Source of the DNA: Gammaproteobacteria bacterium | Lineage (GTDB): Bacteria > Pseudomonadota > Gammaproteobacteria > Granulosicoccales > Granulosicoccaceae | DNA length: 24,906 nucleotides | Assembly (NCBI GenBank): GCA_019634245.1 | Contig: JAHQVR010000124.1 | Coordinates: 1-24,906, forward strand | Direction: 5' to 3' | Made by a program: the position numbers and the translations under genes | In this document: positions 1-8,405 of the stretch, piece after piece | Layout of the letters: every line of letters begins with the position of its first letter | Position numbering within the stretch: the first letter of the stretch is position 1 | The notes under the pieces: generated by a model | Told to the model about the DNA's origin: nothing | Database searches by the model: none | Seen by the model: the letters and a program-made list of their open reading frames with translations, nothing else

Positions 1-393
1 CGTCTTCAGCACGTGCGCTAACATCGATACCACCGTACTTTTACCGTTCGATCCTGTCACGGCAATCACCGGCTGCTCGACAACACCGGCGAAGAGTTCA
101 ATATCGCCCACCACTGGTTTCTCTAAGCTAATGGCAGCGGCTATCGCAGGATGGGCACGAGGCACACCAGGACTAAGAACAAGCACATCGTAATTGGCGG
201 TTAATTCAGAATCTAACACTGTGAAGTGTTGTAGATCGGGCACAACGCGAAGCATCTCATCAGGCAACACGGCTCGTTCATCGGCTACGTCAAAGTTAAT
301 GCCTCGAGCAGATAAAAACTTAGCCACCGAGACACCAGTAACACCAGCACCGACAATCAATATTTTCTTGTGCGTCAGAGCGTCGGTTTTCAT
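1..393 (-). CDS. murD: UDP-N-acetylmuramoyl-L-alanine:D-glutamate ligase (MurD), 3' end beyond window
   Basis: This cytoplasmic ligase adds D-glutamate to UDP-MurNAc-L-Ala using ATP, the second peptide-building step of peptidoglycan precursor synthesis. Only the first 131 codons are in the window. The visible part starts MKTDALTHKKILIVGAG, a Rossmann-like N-terminal domain with the glycine-rich GAGVTGVS turn. It runs through LSPGVPRAHPAI to the start of the central ATPase domain with the Mur ligase P-loop TGSNGKST. The ATG lies only 2 bases after the mraY stop, so the two are almost certainly co-transcribed and probably translationally coupled. The order mraY-murD is the standard dcw order; ftsW, murG and murC would be expected beyond position 1. 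The reading frame is intact to the window edge. Confidence 0.96.
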   Translation of the reverse strand, partial: MKTDALTHKKILIVGAGVTGVSVAKFLSARGINFDVADERAVLPDEMLRVVPDLQHFTVLDSELTANYDVLVLSPGVPRAHPAIAAAISLEKPVVGDIELFAGVVEQPVIAVTGSNGKSTVVSMLAHVLKT

Positions 394-395
394 CG

Positions 396-1478
396 CTATC
401 GAATCTTCAACGTTGACAAGCCAATCAGCACAAGAATGACTGTAATAATCCAAAAACGCACGATGATGCGAGGCTCTGGCCAACCCTTCAATTCAAAATG
501 ATGATGTATGGGCGCCATACGAAAAATGCGCTTGCCCGTGAGCTTGTAGGAAGCCACTTGCAAAATCACCGACACAGCTTCCATCACAAATACACCGCCC
601 ATGATGAACAGCACCAACTCCTGACGAACCATAATGGCCACCACACCCAAAGCGGCACCGATCGACAATGCGCCTACGTCGCCCATAAAAACCTGCGCCG
701 GATAGGTGTTAAACCACAGAAACCCTAAACCCGCACCCATCAGCGCACTGCAAAATACGGTGAGTTCACCTGAACCTTTTATGTTGGGTATATGCAGGTA
801 CTCGGCAAATACCGCATGACCGGCCAAATACGCAATAAGTCCCAATCCTGCAGCCACCAACACAGACGGCAAAATGGCCAACCCATCCAAACCATCGGTT
901 AAGTTCACAGCATTACTGCTACCTATTACCACTAAAAAGGCGAACGGGATAAACACCCATCCCAAGTCGACGATCACTGTTTTAAAAAACGGCACGATCA
1001 ATTCCAGATCCGCAGGGCTTGATGCGGTGAAATACAAAGCCAGCACAGCCAAGGCTGACACCAAAGATTGCCAGAACAGTTTTTGCCTTGCGGTGATGCC
1101 TTTAGAGTTCGATTGCAACACTTTGCGGTAGTCATCGACCCAGCCGATGGCAGCAAAGCCCATCGTTACGAATAACACGACCCACACCTGTTTAACGGCT
1201 AAATCAGACCACAACATCGTGCTCAGGCAAACAGCCACAACAATCATGGCACCACCCATGGTCGGTGTACCCGCTTTCACATGATGAGTCTGTGGACCAT
1301 CGTCACGAATAGATTGGCCAATCTTTGCAGCCGTTAGCCAGCGTATAAGAACGGGTCCATACAACAAGCAGATTAACAAGGCTGTTAGTGCTGCAAAGAT
1401 GGCACGCAAAGTTATATACCGGACGACATCGAAACCGGTATCCACCATGGATAACCATTCGCCTATCAACAACATCAT
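396..1478 (-). CDS. mraY: Phospho-N-acetylmuramoyl-pentapeptide transferase (MraY)
   Basis: MraY moves phospho-MurNAc-pentapeptide from UDP to undecaprenyl phosphate in the inner membrane, making lipid I. The protein has 360 residues, the same length as E. coli MraY, and is a polytopic membrane protein with about ten hydrophobic segments. Hallmarks are the DDYRK motif (about 115-119, catalytic aspartates), NLTDGLDGL (about 192-200), [14 protein letters not shown] (about 256-269) and the cytoplasmic triple histidine in [16 protein letters not shown] (about 321-336). The ATG overlaps the murF stop by 4 bases (ATGA type), and murD follows 2 bases after its stop. The N-terminus aligns without a gap to the E. 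coli protein, supporting this start. Nothing is missing or unusual. Confidence 0.98.
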   Translation of the reverse strand: MMLLIGEWLSMVDTGFDVVRYITLRAIFAALTALLICLLYGPVLIRWLTAAKIGQSIRDDGPQTHHVKAGTPTMGGAMIVVAVCLSTMLWSDLAVKQVWVVLFVTMGFAAIGWVDDYRKVLQSNSKGITARQKLFWQSLVSALAVLALYFTASSPADLELIVPFFKTVIVDLGWVFIPFAFLVVIGSSNAVNLTDGLDGLAILPSVLVAAGLGLIAYLAGHAVFAEYLHIPNIKGSGELTVFCSALMGAGLGFLWFNTYPAQVFMGDVGALSIGAALGVVAIMVRQELVLFIMGGVFVMEAVSVILQVASYKLTGKRIFRMAPIHHHFELKGWPEPRIIVRFWIITVILVLIGLSTLKIR

Positions 1479-2848
1479 GACGGCGTTCCAGCGACGTGTG
1501 CAACAGGCTGAGTCAGTGCCATTTTCTTCAGGCCCTGAACAATCTTCTCCATACGACTGCCTCGTGAACCTTTAACCAGCAGCGTAGTAGCCTCCCCAAC
1601 AGTGAGCTGTTGTTGCAGTTGTTCCAGACAAGCTTCGTGAGAATCAAAATGTTCCCCACGTCCATGCGCGTCTGAAGCTAAGCGACAAAATTTACCACCC
1701 ACAGAAAACAGCTTATCGATGTCGGCGGCTGCCCCGTGACCCACGGCCTGGTGCAACTTTTCCGCCTCTGGACCTAGCTCCAACATATCTCCCAATATCA
1801 AGATCCGCTGAGAAGGGAATTGTTTGAGAACGTCAATAGCCATGGCCGTTGAGGCTGGATTGGCGTTGTAACTGTCGTCAATCACGGTGATACCTTCTGC
1901 AATCTGAGTCGCCTCCAAACGACCCGGAACAGCAGGCACCTGCTCGAGCGCTGATACGATCGTATTGAATTCGACACCCAGAATATCGGCCACCGCCGCA
2001 GCGGCTGCGGCATTAAACGCGTTGTGTCGTCCCAACAACTGGAGCGTGAGCGGAACCTTGCGATCACCTATTTGAAGTTCCGTCCCATCCTCAGAGACAG
2101 ACACGGAACAGTGCGATTGGTTACCAAACGTGCGGATATGGGCATGATTGGCTTTTTCTTTTAAGAAGTCCTTGAAATGATCATTGTCATTTATAACCGC
2201 ATACCCTGCCGAGGTTAACCCTTGAAAAATCTCGGCCTTTGCTGCAGCTACTCGATCGATGCTACCAAAGCCTTCAATATGCGCAGGCCCTATGTTGCTG
2301 ATCAACGCAACCTTGGGCTCAACCAGCTCCGTGAGTCCCGCAATTTCACCCACGTGATTTGCTCCCATCTCAACGACCGCAAATTGATGCTCAGCGCGCA
2401 AACGAAGTAAGGTCAACGGCACGCCAATATCATTGTTGAGGTTTCCTTGGGTGTACAAAACCGGTCCTACTTTGGATAGGATTGCACTGATCATTTCTTT
2501 GATCGTTGTTTTGCCGTTACTGCCTGTGATGGCAACCGTGGGCACCGGATACACGCCCGCCCAAAACTTCGCCAATTGAGTCAATGCCCGGCGAGTATCT
2601 TTCACAATCAGTTGCGGCAGATCACTAGCAACGGTGTGTTCAACCAGCAGGGCTGATGCACCCTGGCTCTGTGCAGCTTCGATAAAATCATGACCATCGA
2701 ATCGATCACCACGAATTGCGATGTACATATCGCCTGTGACCAACGTACGGGTGTCGATACTGAAGCCGGAAAGCGCAACATCCTCGCCGGTGACAGAGGC
2801 CTGTATCGCAGCTGCTGCCTCACTTAACCGAGGAGGGCTCATCAACAC
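1475..2848 (-). CDS. murF: UDP-MurNAc-tripeptide:D-alanyl-D-alanine ligase (MurF)
   Basis: MurF adds the D-Ala-D-Ala dipeptide to the UDP-MurNAc-tripeptide in the cytoplasm, the last soluble precursor step before MraY. It has 457 residues, close to the usual 450. The N-terminal substrate domain carries the [18 protein letters not shown] stretch (about 30-47). The central ATPase domain has the P-loop TGSNGKTT (about 108-115), MGANHVGEI and [13 protein letters not shown]. The C-terminal domain includes [12 protein letters not shown] and ILGDMLELG. The 5' end overlaps murE by 7 bases and the 3' end overlaps mraY by 4. A second ATG two codons in (MSPPRL) is an equally possible start. Confidence 0.98.
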   Translation of the reverse strand: MLMSPPRLSEAAAAIQASVTGEDVALSGFSIDTRTLVTGDMYIAIRGDRFDGHDFIEAAQSQGASALLVEHTVASDLPQLIVKDTRRALTQLAKFWAGVYPVPTVAITGSNGKTTIKEMISAILSKVGPVLYTQGNLNNDIGVPLTLLRLRAEHQFAVVEMGANHVGEIAGLTELVEPKVALISNIGPAHIEGFGSIDRVAAAKAEIFQGLTSAGYAVINDNDHFKDFLKEKANHAHIRTFGNQSHCSVSVSEDGTELQIGDRKVPLTLQLLGRHNAFNAAAAAAVADILGVEFNTIVSALEQVPAVPGRLEATQIAEGITVIDDSYNANPASTAMAIDVLKQFPSQRILILGDMLELGPEAEKLHQAVGHGAAADIDKLFSVGGKFCRLASDAHGRGEHFDSHEACLEQLQQQLTVGEATTLLVKGSRGSRMEKIVQGLKKMALTQPVAHVAGTPS

Positions 2849-4347
2849 GCCTCCTCCAATAATTCTTGAACAGCGATGCGATCGCTAAAGATTAGGCGCT
2901 GCTCCCCTACAATCTGATAATCCTCATGGCCTTTACCGGCGACCAGAATGAGATCTTGCGCCTGCGCGTTGTCAATGGCGTGTCGAATAGCTTGGTGCCG
3001 ATCCCCGATTTCAATAGCGCGATCCGGCTCCGACATACCGGCAATGATTTGTGCGCGAATGTGTGCAGGCTGTTCGGTTCGAGGGTTATCATCGGTAACG
3101 ACAACGTTGTCAGCAATCTCAGCCACTGACCCCATAGATGCACGTTTACCCGGGTCGCGATCTCCTCCACAACCGAACACCACCCAAAGCTGTCCAGAAC
3201 AATGTTCTTTTACCGCTCGCAACGCCGCACCCAGAGCCTGCGGTGTGTGTGCATAGTCAACTACCACGAGCGGCCGAACATCACCGGTGAAGGTTTCCAT
3301 CCGACCCAACACAGGGGAAACTTGCTCAACAGCTCGAATAGCATCGTTAGCGGCCTGCCCCAATACAGTCAGCACAGCATGACAAGCCAACAAATTGTCG
3401 ACATTAAACCGACCCATCAACTGGCTTTGCACGGCTTGAGTGTGGGTATCATCCACTAGATCAAATGCGATACCAGCGGCATTGAGCTGAATATTTCTAG
3501 CCATCACGTTCGCAGCGACAGAATCATCCGTGCTGAACGTCACCCGCCGCACAGTTGCATCGATCCCACAGTCGCCAACTGCGATGCGTTGCCCCAATGA
3601 ATCATTGATGTTTACAACAGCGCAGCCAAGATTCGCTTTTTGAAACAGCTTTAGCTTGGCGGCCGCATAGGCTTCTACGCTACCGTGATAATCCAGATGA
3701 TCACGCCCCAGATTGGTCAGTACGGCAATTTCGACGTGAACAGCATCCAATCGTCCTTCTGCTATACCGTGTGACGACGCTTCCAGAGCAACAACATGCA
3801 CGCCTTCGTCCACCATGCTCGCCAACATGCGCTGTAGGGAGACTGCATCTGGGGTGGTCAATGCTGAAGGTTTCAAAGCATTAGTGACTCCCCAACCCAA
3901 TGTACCGATATAGCCACAGCTGACATTCAATTCGACCAGCGCATCCGCTACAAACCGACACACTGACGTTTTTCCATCAGTGCCAGTGACCGCAACTACG
4001 GACAGGCACCGACTCGGATCATCATAAAATCGCGCGGCAAGTGCTCCCACGGATTGCTTCAGATCAGGAACTTCCACAGTGGGTATTTGGTGGCGACTTA
4101 ATAGATCAGCAGCGTACGGATGTTTTTGTAGCGACCCACTATCAGTAGCCACCGCAACGGCACCGTTAGCCAGCGCTTGTTCTACAAATTCAAGCCCATG
4201 CGTCGAATAGCCGCTGATGCATAAATACAGATCTCCGCTCTGCACTAAACGGCTATCCAAGCAGACACCGAAGACCTCGATATCGGGCACAGTGGATGTA
4301 TCGATATCGCGAAATAAATCACTTACGAACTTCCGCCGCGCTGTCAT
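2842..4347 (-). CDS. murE: UDP-MurNAc-L-Ala-D-Glu:meso-diaminopimelate ligase (MurE)
   Basis: MurE adds the third stem-peptide residue to UDP-MurNAc-L-Ala-D-Glu. The motif DNPRTEQP (DNPR at about 420-423) is the signature of meso-diaminopimelate-specific enzymes, so the cell wall is predicted to be the mDAP type usual for Gram-negatives. The protein has 501 residues and three domains. These are an N-terminal UDP-binding domain with CLDSRLVQSGDLY, a central ATPase with P-loop TGTDGKTS (about 121-128) and the probable carbamylated lysine in YAAAKLKLF (about 231), and a C-terminal domain with VVDYAHTPQAL and GCGGDRDPGKR. The start overlaps the ftsI stop by 4 bases and the end overlaps murF by 7, implying coupled translation. 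Confidence 0.98.
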   Translation of the reverse strand: MTARRKFVSDLFRDIDTSTVPDIEVFGVCLDSRLVQSGDLYLCISGYSTHGLEFVEQALANGAVAVATDSGSLQKHPYAADLLSRHQIPTVEVPDLKQSVGALAARFYDDPSRCLSVVAVTGTDGKTSVCRFVADALVELNVSCGYIGTLGWGVTNALKPSALTTPDAVSLQRMLASMVDEGVHVVALEASSHGIAEGRLDAVHVEIAVLTNLGRDHLDYHGSVEAYAAAKLKLFQKANLGCAVVNINDSLGQRIAVGDCGIDATVRRVTFSTDDSVAANVMARNIQLNAAGIAFDLVDDTHTQAVQSQLMGRFNVDNLLACHAVLTVLGQAANDAIRAVEQVSPVLGRMETFTGDVRPLVVVDYAHTPQALGAALRAVKEHCSGQLWVVFGCGGDRDPGKRASMGSVAEIADNVVVTDDNPRTEQPAHIRAQIIAGMSEPDRAIEIGDRHQAIRHAIDNAQAQDLILVAGKGHEDYQIVGEQRLIFSDRIAVQELLEEAC

Positions 4348-6071
4348 GAGCGATCTCCAGCGGCACTACCTAAATCAACTCTTAGCTCGCCAATATCATC
4401 AGGCTCTACACCCTGAAGACGTAACGCGTGTGCCATAACCTCTGCAAACACCGGCGCTGCCACAACGCTTCCGAAGTGCTCTCCTGCCTGCGGAGTATGG
4501 ATAACCACAACCGCAGCGAGTTCAGGGTTTGATACCGGAGCAAATCCAGCAAATAGAGACAGATAACGATCTTCAGCATAGCCTCCACCCTGCGACTGAT
4601 GTGATGTTCCGGTTTTACCCGCAACACGATAACCGCGAATGGATGCTCTAGTGCCGGTGCCGTCTGCAACCGCCCCTTCCAACATTCTGGCCAATTCCAG
4701 TGCGATTGATTCGTTAATTACTCGCTTACCTTGCTCTGGTTCGTCGGCAGCGACAAAGGACACGGGTGGCATAACACCTTTATTCGCTATCGCACTATAG
4801 GCCCGCACTAATTGCAGAGCAGACACCGATATGCCGTAGCCATAGGACACACTGGCTTGCTCCACATAGTGCCAAAGCGTCGGATGATTAAAATACCCGG
4901 CCACTTCTCCAGGAAACTCACTCCCAGTTGGGCGACCAAAACCAAATGCATCAAACACCGACCACATCTGATCAGGCTCAAGCTGTCGGGCAACTTTACT
5001 TACACCGACGTTACTGGACTTTTTAACGATGCCAGCAAGATCGAGCCAACCGTGGTCGCGTGCATCGCTAATGCGATATTCACCAATGTCGTAATGACCA
5101 GGCGAGGTATAGACAATATCTTCGGGCTGAAATTTCCCCGACTCCAAAGCCGCCGCGATCGTAAAGGGTTTTAAGGTAGAACCGGGTTCGAACACATCGG
5201 TTATTGAGCGATTGCGTTGTTTCCCGCCACTACGATCGCTAATGTCGTTTGGGTTATAAGTGGGATAATTGGTCATGGCGAGAATTTCGCCGGTTCGCAC
5301 ATTCATCACCACCAGGTTTGCCGACTCAGCTCGATGCTTTGCTACTGCATCACCAAGAGCGCGGTCCGCAAAATACTGTAGTTGCTTATCTATGCTTAAA
5401 CGAAGGTCTTTGCCTGGCACTGCCGGTTTGTCGATGGCGATATCCGCAATTTCATGGCCATTTAGATCTCTGACCACCTTTCGCAAACCCGGGCTGCCCT
5501 GCAGCCAACCATCGTAGGCCATCTCCAGGCCTTCGCGACCAACGTCATCGATATCCGTAAAACCAATAACATGAGCCGCAGCTTTACCGCTGGGATAGTA
5601 ACGGCGAAATTCTCGCTGCAGAGACACGCCAGCGACTTCAAGCTCCATCACTTGGTTGGCCAGCGCAGGCGGAATATGGCGTTTGACATACATGAACTCG
5701 CGCCCCTGATCTGTCATACGTTGCGCGGTTTTATAAGCTTGAGCGAAATCCAGATCTAATAGTTCGCTGAGTTTTTGAAACTCCTCTGGATGCTCAACAA
5801 TCTCGTCAGGCACCGCCCATACGCTTTGAATCGGCGTGCTGACGGCTAAGGGTTCGCCATGCCGATCCAGCAACATACCTCGAGTGGCTACGATCGGTGT
5901 GGTGCGTAGCTGACGCGCATGACCTTGTGATTGATAAAAATCGTGCTCAAGGACTTGCAAATAAAATGCTCGCAGAACCAACCACAGCGCAAGCAGTATG
6001 AATCCCATAAGCAACTGTGAACGTCGCCGTAACCAGGCCCCATTTTTTATGCTTGTTCGTGTCACGCTCAT
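4344..6071 (-). CDS. ftsI: Septal peptidoglycan transpeptidase FtsI (PBP3)
   Basis: FtsI is the class B penicillin-binding protein that cross-links septal peptidoglycan with FtsW during division. The 575-residue protein has a short cytoplasmic tail, one membrane anchor (about 20-38) and a periplasmic pedestal starting with RGMLLDRHGEPLAVS (about 64-78). The transpeptidase domain has all three active-site motifs: STLK (catalytic Ser about 298), SSN (about 352-354) and KTGT (about 486-489). Length and motif spacing match E. coli PBP3. It lies 11 bases after ftsL and overlaps murE by 4. No motif is degraded. It is the beta-lactam target of the division machinery by family membership. Confidence 0.98.
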   Translation of the reverse strand: MSVTRTSIKNGAWLRRRSQLLMGFILLALWLVLRAFYLQVLEHDFYQSQGHARQLRTTPIVATRGMLLDRHGEPLAVSTPIQSVWAVPDEIVEHPEEFQKLSELLDLDFAQAYKTAQRMTDQGREFMYVKRHIPPALANQVMELEVAGVSLQREFRRYYPSGKAAAHVIGFTDIDDVGREGLEMAYDGWLQGSPGLRKVVRDLNGHEIADIAIDKPAVPGKDLRLSIDKQLQYFADRALGDAVAKHRAESANLVVMNVRTGEILAMTNYPTYNPNDISDRSGGKQRNRSITDVFEPGSTLKPFTIAAALESGKFQPEDIVYTSPGHYDIGEYRISDARDHGWLDLAGIVKKSSNVGVSKVARQLEPDQMWSVFDAFGFGRPTGSEFPGEVAGYFNHPTLWHYVEQASVSYGYGISVSALQLVRAYSAIANKGVMPPVSFVAADEPEQGKRVINESIALELARMLEGAVADGTGTRASIRGYRVAGKTGTSHQSQGGGYAEDRYLSLFAGFAPVSNPELAAVVVIHTPQAGEHFGSVVAAPVFAEVMAHALRLQGVEPDDIGELRVDLGSAAGDRS

Positions 6072-6082
6072 TGATCAGGCAA

Positions 6083-6352
6083 CTACCGTGTAATCATGAT
6101 CGAATCATCGATACTAGGTAGAACCATACCGAGCCTTTCTCTGGCAGTTTCTTCCACTCTGCCATGCTCGGAAAATGTGCCTTCTTCTATTTGCAATTGA
6201 CTCCACTGTACGGCCAGTTCATCCATTTGTTTTTGACTCTGGCTGATATCTGAATGCATTTGACGATTCAAATGTTTCATATAAACCACAGCGATCGCAG
6301 AGCCAAACGAAAGCCCCGCTAAGGTCGCAACCATCAGCAATTGATGCTTCAT
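6083..6352 (-). CDS. ftsL: Cell division protein FtsL
   Basis: FtsL is a small bitopic protein that with FtsB and FtsQ forms the divisome complex activating FtsWI. This 89-residue protein has a short basic N-terminus, one membrane segment (about 6-24) and a periplasmic stretch of about 28-62 rich in Gln, Glu and Leu that should form a coiled coil. It ends in the ARERLGMVLP block that recurs near the C-terminus of FtsL proteins. FtsL sequences are poorly conserved, so the call rests on size, topology and position between rsmH (4-base overlap) and ftsI (11-base gap), which is the invariant dcw location. Confidence 0.93.
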   Translation of the reverse strand: MKHQLLMVATLAGLSFGSAIAVVYMKHLNRQMHSDISQSQKQMDELAVQWSQLQIEEGTFSEHGRVEETARERLGMVLPSIDDSIMITR

Positions 6353-7278
6353 ATCACGCGCTCGGCAACGCGCAACACGGCACTGCGCGAGCGTGGGTTA
6401 GCCTCAATTTCAGCGGCCTCAGGCCGAACCCGTTTTACGACCAAGCGCCACGGATGCTGAGCCTCGGGCACCGGTAACCCTCGCGGCATAGCTGGGTCTG
6501 GCACTGGTTTTCTAAACGCACGCTTAACGATTCGGTCTTCCAAGGAATGAAAACTGATAATCGCAACGCGCCCGCCAACAGCTATAGCGTTTTGAATTTG
6601 AAGTAACAGTGATTCAAGCGACTCTAACTCTCGGTTGATCGCAATTCGTATCGCTTGAAAGGTGCGCGTGGCAGGATGATGGTGCTTTTCCCATCGAGGA
6701 TGAGCAGCTTTGACGATGTCTGCCAACTGACCAGTGCGCTCAATGGCAGATTCGCTACGGGCAGACACAATAGCTTTCGCTATTCGACGCGCATAACGCT
6801 CTTCACCATAATTCTTTATTACCGCAATCAAATCTTTCTCACCCACAGTTGCGAGCCATTCGGCCGCTGATTGACCTTGGGTGGTGTCCATGCGCATATC
6901 CAGCTTTCCATCTTTGGAAAAACTAAAACCGCGATCCGCCACATCCAATTGCGGCGAAGACACACCCAAATCAACCAATACCCCAGTTACTGATCCAATT
7001 AACTTGCGTTGTCGCAACACTGTTTCGAGCTCTGCAAAATTGGCTTGCACCATCTCGAAACGCTGATCCTGGGCAAAAAGCGCCTGCCCATGCGATACCG
7101 CCGTTGGATCTCGATCAAGCGCCAGCAACCGACCCGCGGTTCCCAATCGCTTGAGTATCTGAGCACTATGACCACCCCGACCGAATGTCGCGTCGACGTA
7201 ACAACCATCACTGCGAATACTCAATGCCTCGATGGCCGCATGTAGCAGCACCGGCACATGAGTGTTCGTTGACATCAA
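6349..7278 (-). CDS. rsmH: 16S rRNA (cytosine(1402)-N4)-methyltransferase (RsmH/MraW)
   Basis: RsmH methylates N4 of C1402 in the ribosomal P site of 16S rRNA, using S-adenosylmethionine. The 309-residue protein begins with HVPVLLHAAIEAL and the SAM-binding loop VDATFGRGGHS (about 28-38). It continues with ALDRDP, GVLVDLGVSSPQLD, RGFSFSKDGKLDMRMD and, near the C-terminus, SFHSLEDRIVKRAFR, all family signatures. It overlaps mraZ by 4 bases at its start and ftsL by 4 at its end. Two ATG codons stand in tandem at the start; the first is used here because it makes the ATGA overlap with the mraZ stop. Its partner RsmI, which methylates the same nucleotide on the ribose, is encoded at 8403-9245. 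Confidence 0.98.
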   Translation of the reverse strand: MMSTNTHVPVLLHAAIEALSIRSDGCYVDATFGRGGHSAQILKRLGTAGRLLALDRDPTAVSHGQALFAQDQRFEMVQANFAELETVLRQRKLIGSVTGVLVDLGVSSPQLDVADRGFSFSKDGKLDMRMDTTQGQSAAEWLATVGEKDLIAVIKNYGEERYARRIAKAIVSARSESAIERTGQLADIVKAAHPRWEKHHHPATRTFQAIRIAINRELESLESLLLQIQNAIAVGGRVAIISFHSLEDRIVKRAFRKPVPDPAMPRGLPVPEAQHPWRLVVKRVRPEAAEIEANPRSRSAVLRVAERVI

Positions 7279-7736
7279 ATCGACAGTGTTGCCAAAGACT
7301 CAGGTACTTCACTTGGGTCGAGCGATAAAATTTGCTCAGCCCATTGCGGTGACGTTTCTGCGAACGTTTCAGCCGCCCATAATTCCAACTTATTGCCTTG
7401 GCCGATCAGTACGGCCTTACGATCAATACCGACTCGCTCCCTCAATTCCTGTGGCAGCAGTAAGCGACCACTGCCATCAAGCTCGATCTCAGTGGCGTGC
7501 CCTAGATACGTTCGCTGGTAGGCGCGTATCGCCGGCTGCGTATTGGGTAACGCCACAAGCTTGGGCTCAATCTCTTCCCACTGCGACAGCGGGAAAATCA
7601 CTAAGCAATCATCTGGACAGCCGGTAACCACCACGGTATTGCTCCCGGTGCTACTAATCTGTTCACGGCGCTGCTTGGGCAGTGCGAATCGACCTTTCGG
7701 GTCGACACTGACCTTGGTAATGCCTTTGAAGAACAT
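7275..7736 (-). CDS. mraZ: Transcriptional regulator MraZ
   Basis: MraZ is a DNA-binding repressor of the dcw cluster, built from two AbrB-like (SpoVT/AbrB fold) halves that form a ring-shaped oligomer. Each half has a signature: VDPKGRFALPKQRRE near residue 11 and LDGSGRLLLPQELRE near residue 84. From the ATG at 7736 the protein has 153 residues and begins MFFKGITKVSVD, matching E. coli MraZ (152 residues). An in-frame GTG at 7769 would add 11 residues, but it lies inside the putative operator and close to the predicted transcription start, so it is rejected. No strong Shine-Dalgarno is visible before either start. It is the first gene of the dcw operon and overlaps rsmH by 4 bases. Confidence 0.95.
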   Translation of the reverse strand: MFFKGITKVSVDPKGRFALPKQRREQISSTGSNTVVVTGCPDDCLVIFPLSQWEEIEPKLVALPNTQPAIRAYQRTYLGHATEIELDGSGRLLLPQELRERVGIDRKAVLIGQGNKLELWAAETFAETSPQWAEQILSLDPSEVPESLATLSI

Positions 7737-7754
7737 GAATAAGCGCGTGGAAGT

Positions 7755-7789
7755 TCCACCAGACGACACTTGCTGCCACGGGATGCCAC
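7755..7789 (-). promoter_or_regulatory. Putative MraZ operator: four 5-bp boxes at 10-bp spacing
   Basis: Read on the minus strand, four boxes lie exactly 10 bp apart: GTGGC (7785-7789), GTGGC (7775-7779), GTGTC (7765-7769) and GTGGA (7755-7759). Known MraZ operators are tandem short G-rich boxes with 5-nt spacers, that is one per DNA turn, ahead of mraZ. The first box here overlaps the -10 element, so bound MraZ would block the promoter. The array is clear in the sequence; the binding role is inferred from position and family knowledge. Confidence 0.75.
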
Positions 7790-7816
7790 TATAACTACCG
7801 CAATATGACGGGTCAA
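7788..7816 (-). promoter_or_regulatory. Sigma70 promoter of mraZ and the dcw cluster
   Basis: On the minus strand TTGACC (7811-7816) is followed after a 17-bp spacer by TATAGT (7788-7793). Both hexamers match the sigma70 consensus at 5 of 6 positions. A/T tracts just upstream (about 7817-7860) could act as an UP element. Transcription would start near 7781, giving a leader of about 45 nt to the mraZ ATG at 7736. Confidence 0.75.
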
Positions 7817-8046
7817 TGAAAAAAGATGGTTGAAAACTGACTTTTTACGTTGAAAGACAACGGCTTACGCGGTGGGTTACAAGTTAGTGATTAAAAATCG
7901 TACATAGAAATATCAATTAGTTAAGGGCACTACATAATAATCAAAGCTAGCTTGAGACGCTAAAGCATTCAACTGATATCTCATACCTTCAGACAGGTTA
8001 AAGAAGTGTTACAAAAAGTTTGCAATTCAATGAGGGTGGGTGGTGA
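7794..8046. other. Intergenic region between mraZ promoter and rnpB
   Basis: About 250 bases, clearly more A/T-rich than the genes on either side. Apart from the -35 region and A/T tracts of the mraZ promoter, nothing coding was seen on either strand. A perfect 10-bp palindrome AAGCTAGCTT occurs near 7946-7955, but no stem followed by a T-run that would be a convincing rnpB terminator was found. Confidence 0.6.
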
Positions 8047-8390
<344 letters not shown>

Positions 8391-8396
8391 AACACC

Positions 8397-8405
8397 AGTG
8401 TATCA
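8397..8405 (-). promoter_or_regulatory. Extended -10 promoter of rnpB, overlapping the rsmI stop codon
   Basis: Minus strand TGATACACT: a TG dinucleotide one base before the hexamer TACACT (8397-8402), placed so that transcription would begin 7 bases on, at 8390, exactly the first base of the P1 helix. The TGA that supplies the TG is the rsmI stop codon (8403-8405). The -35 position is poor (TTCTAG at 17 bp). The spacing to the RNA 5' end is the best support. Confidence 0.55.

Noticed and set aside
4812..5174. 120-codon plus-strand open frame
   Set aside because: Antisense shadow within ftsI; no protein family resemblance.
7262..7627. 121-codon plus-strand open frame
   Set aside because: Antisense to mraZ, no recognisable protein features, and mraZ is unmistakable on the other strand.
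7737..7769. In-frame GTG that would lengthen MraZ by 11 residues
   Set aside because: It lies within the operator array and close to the predicted transcription start; MraZ homologues begin at the MFFKG-like methionine.
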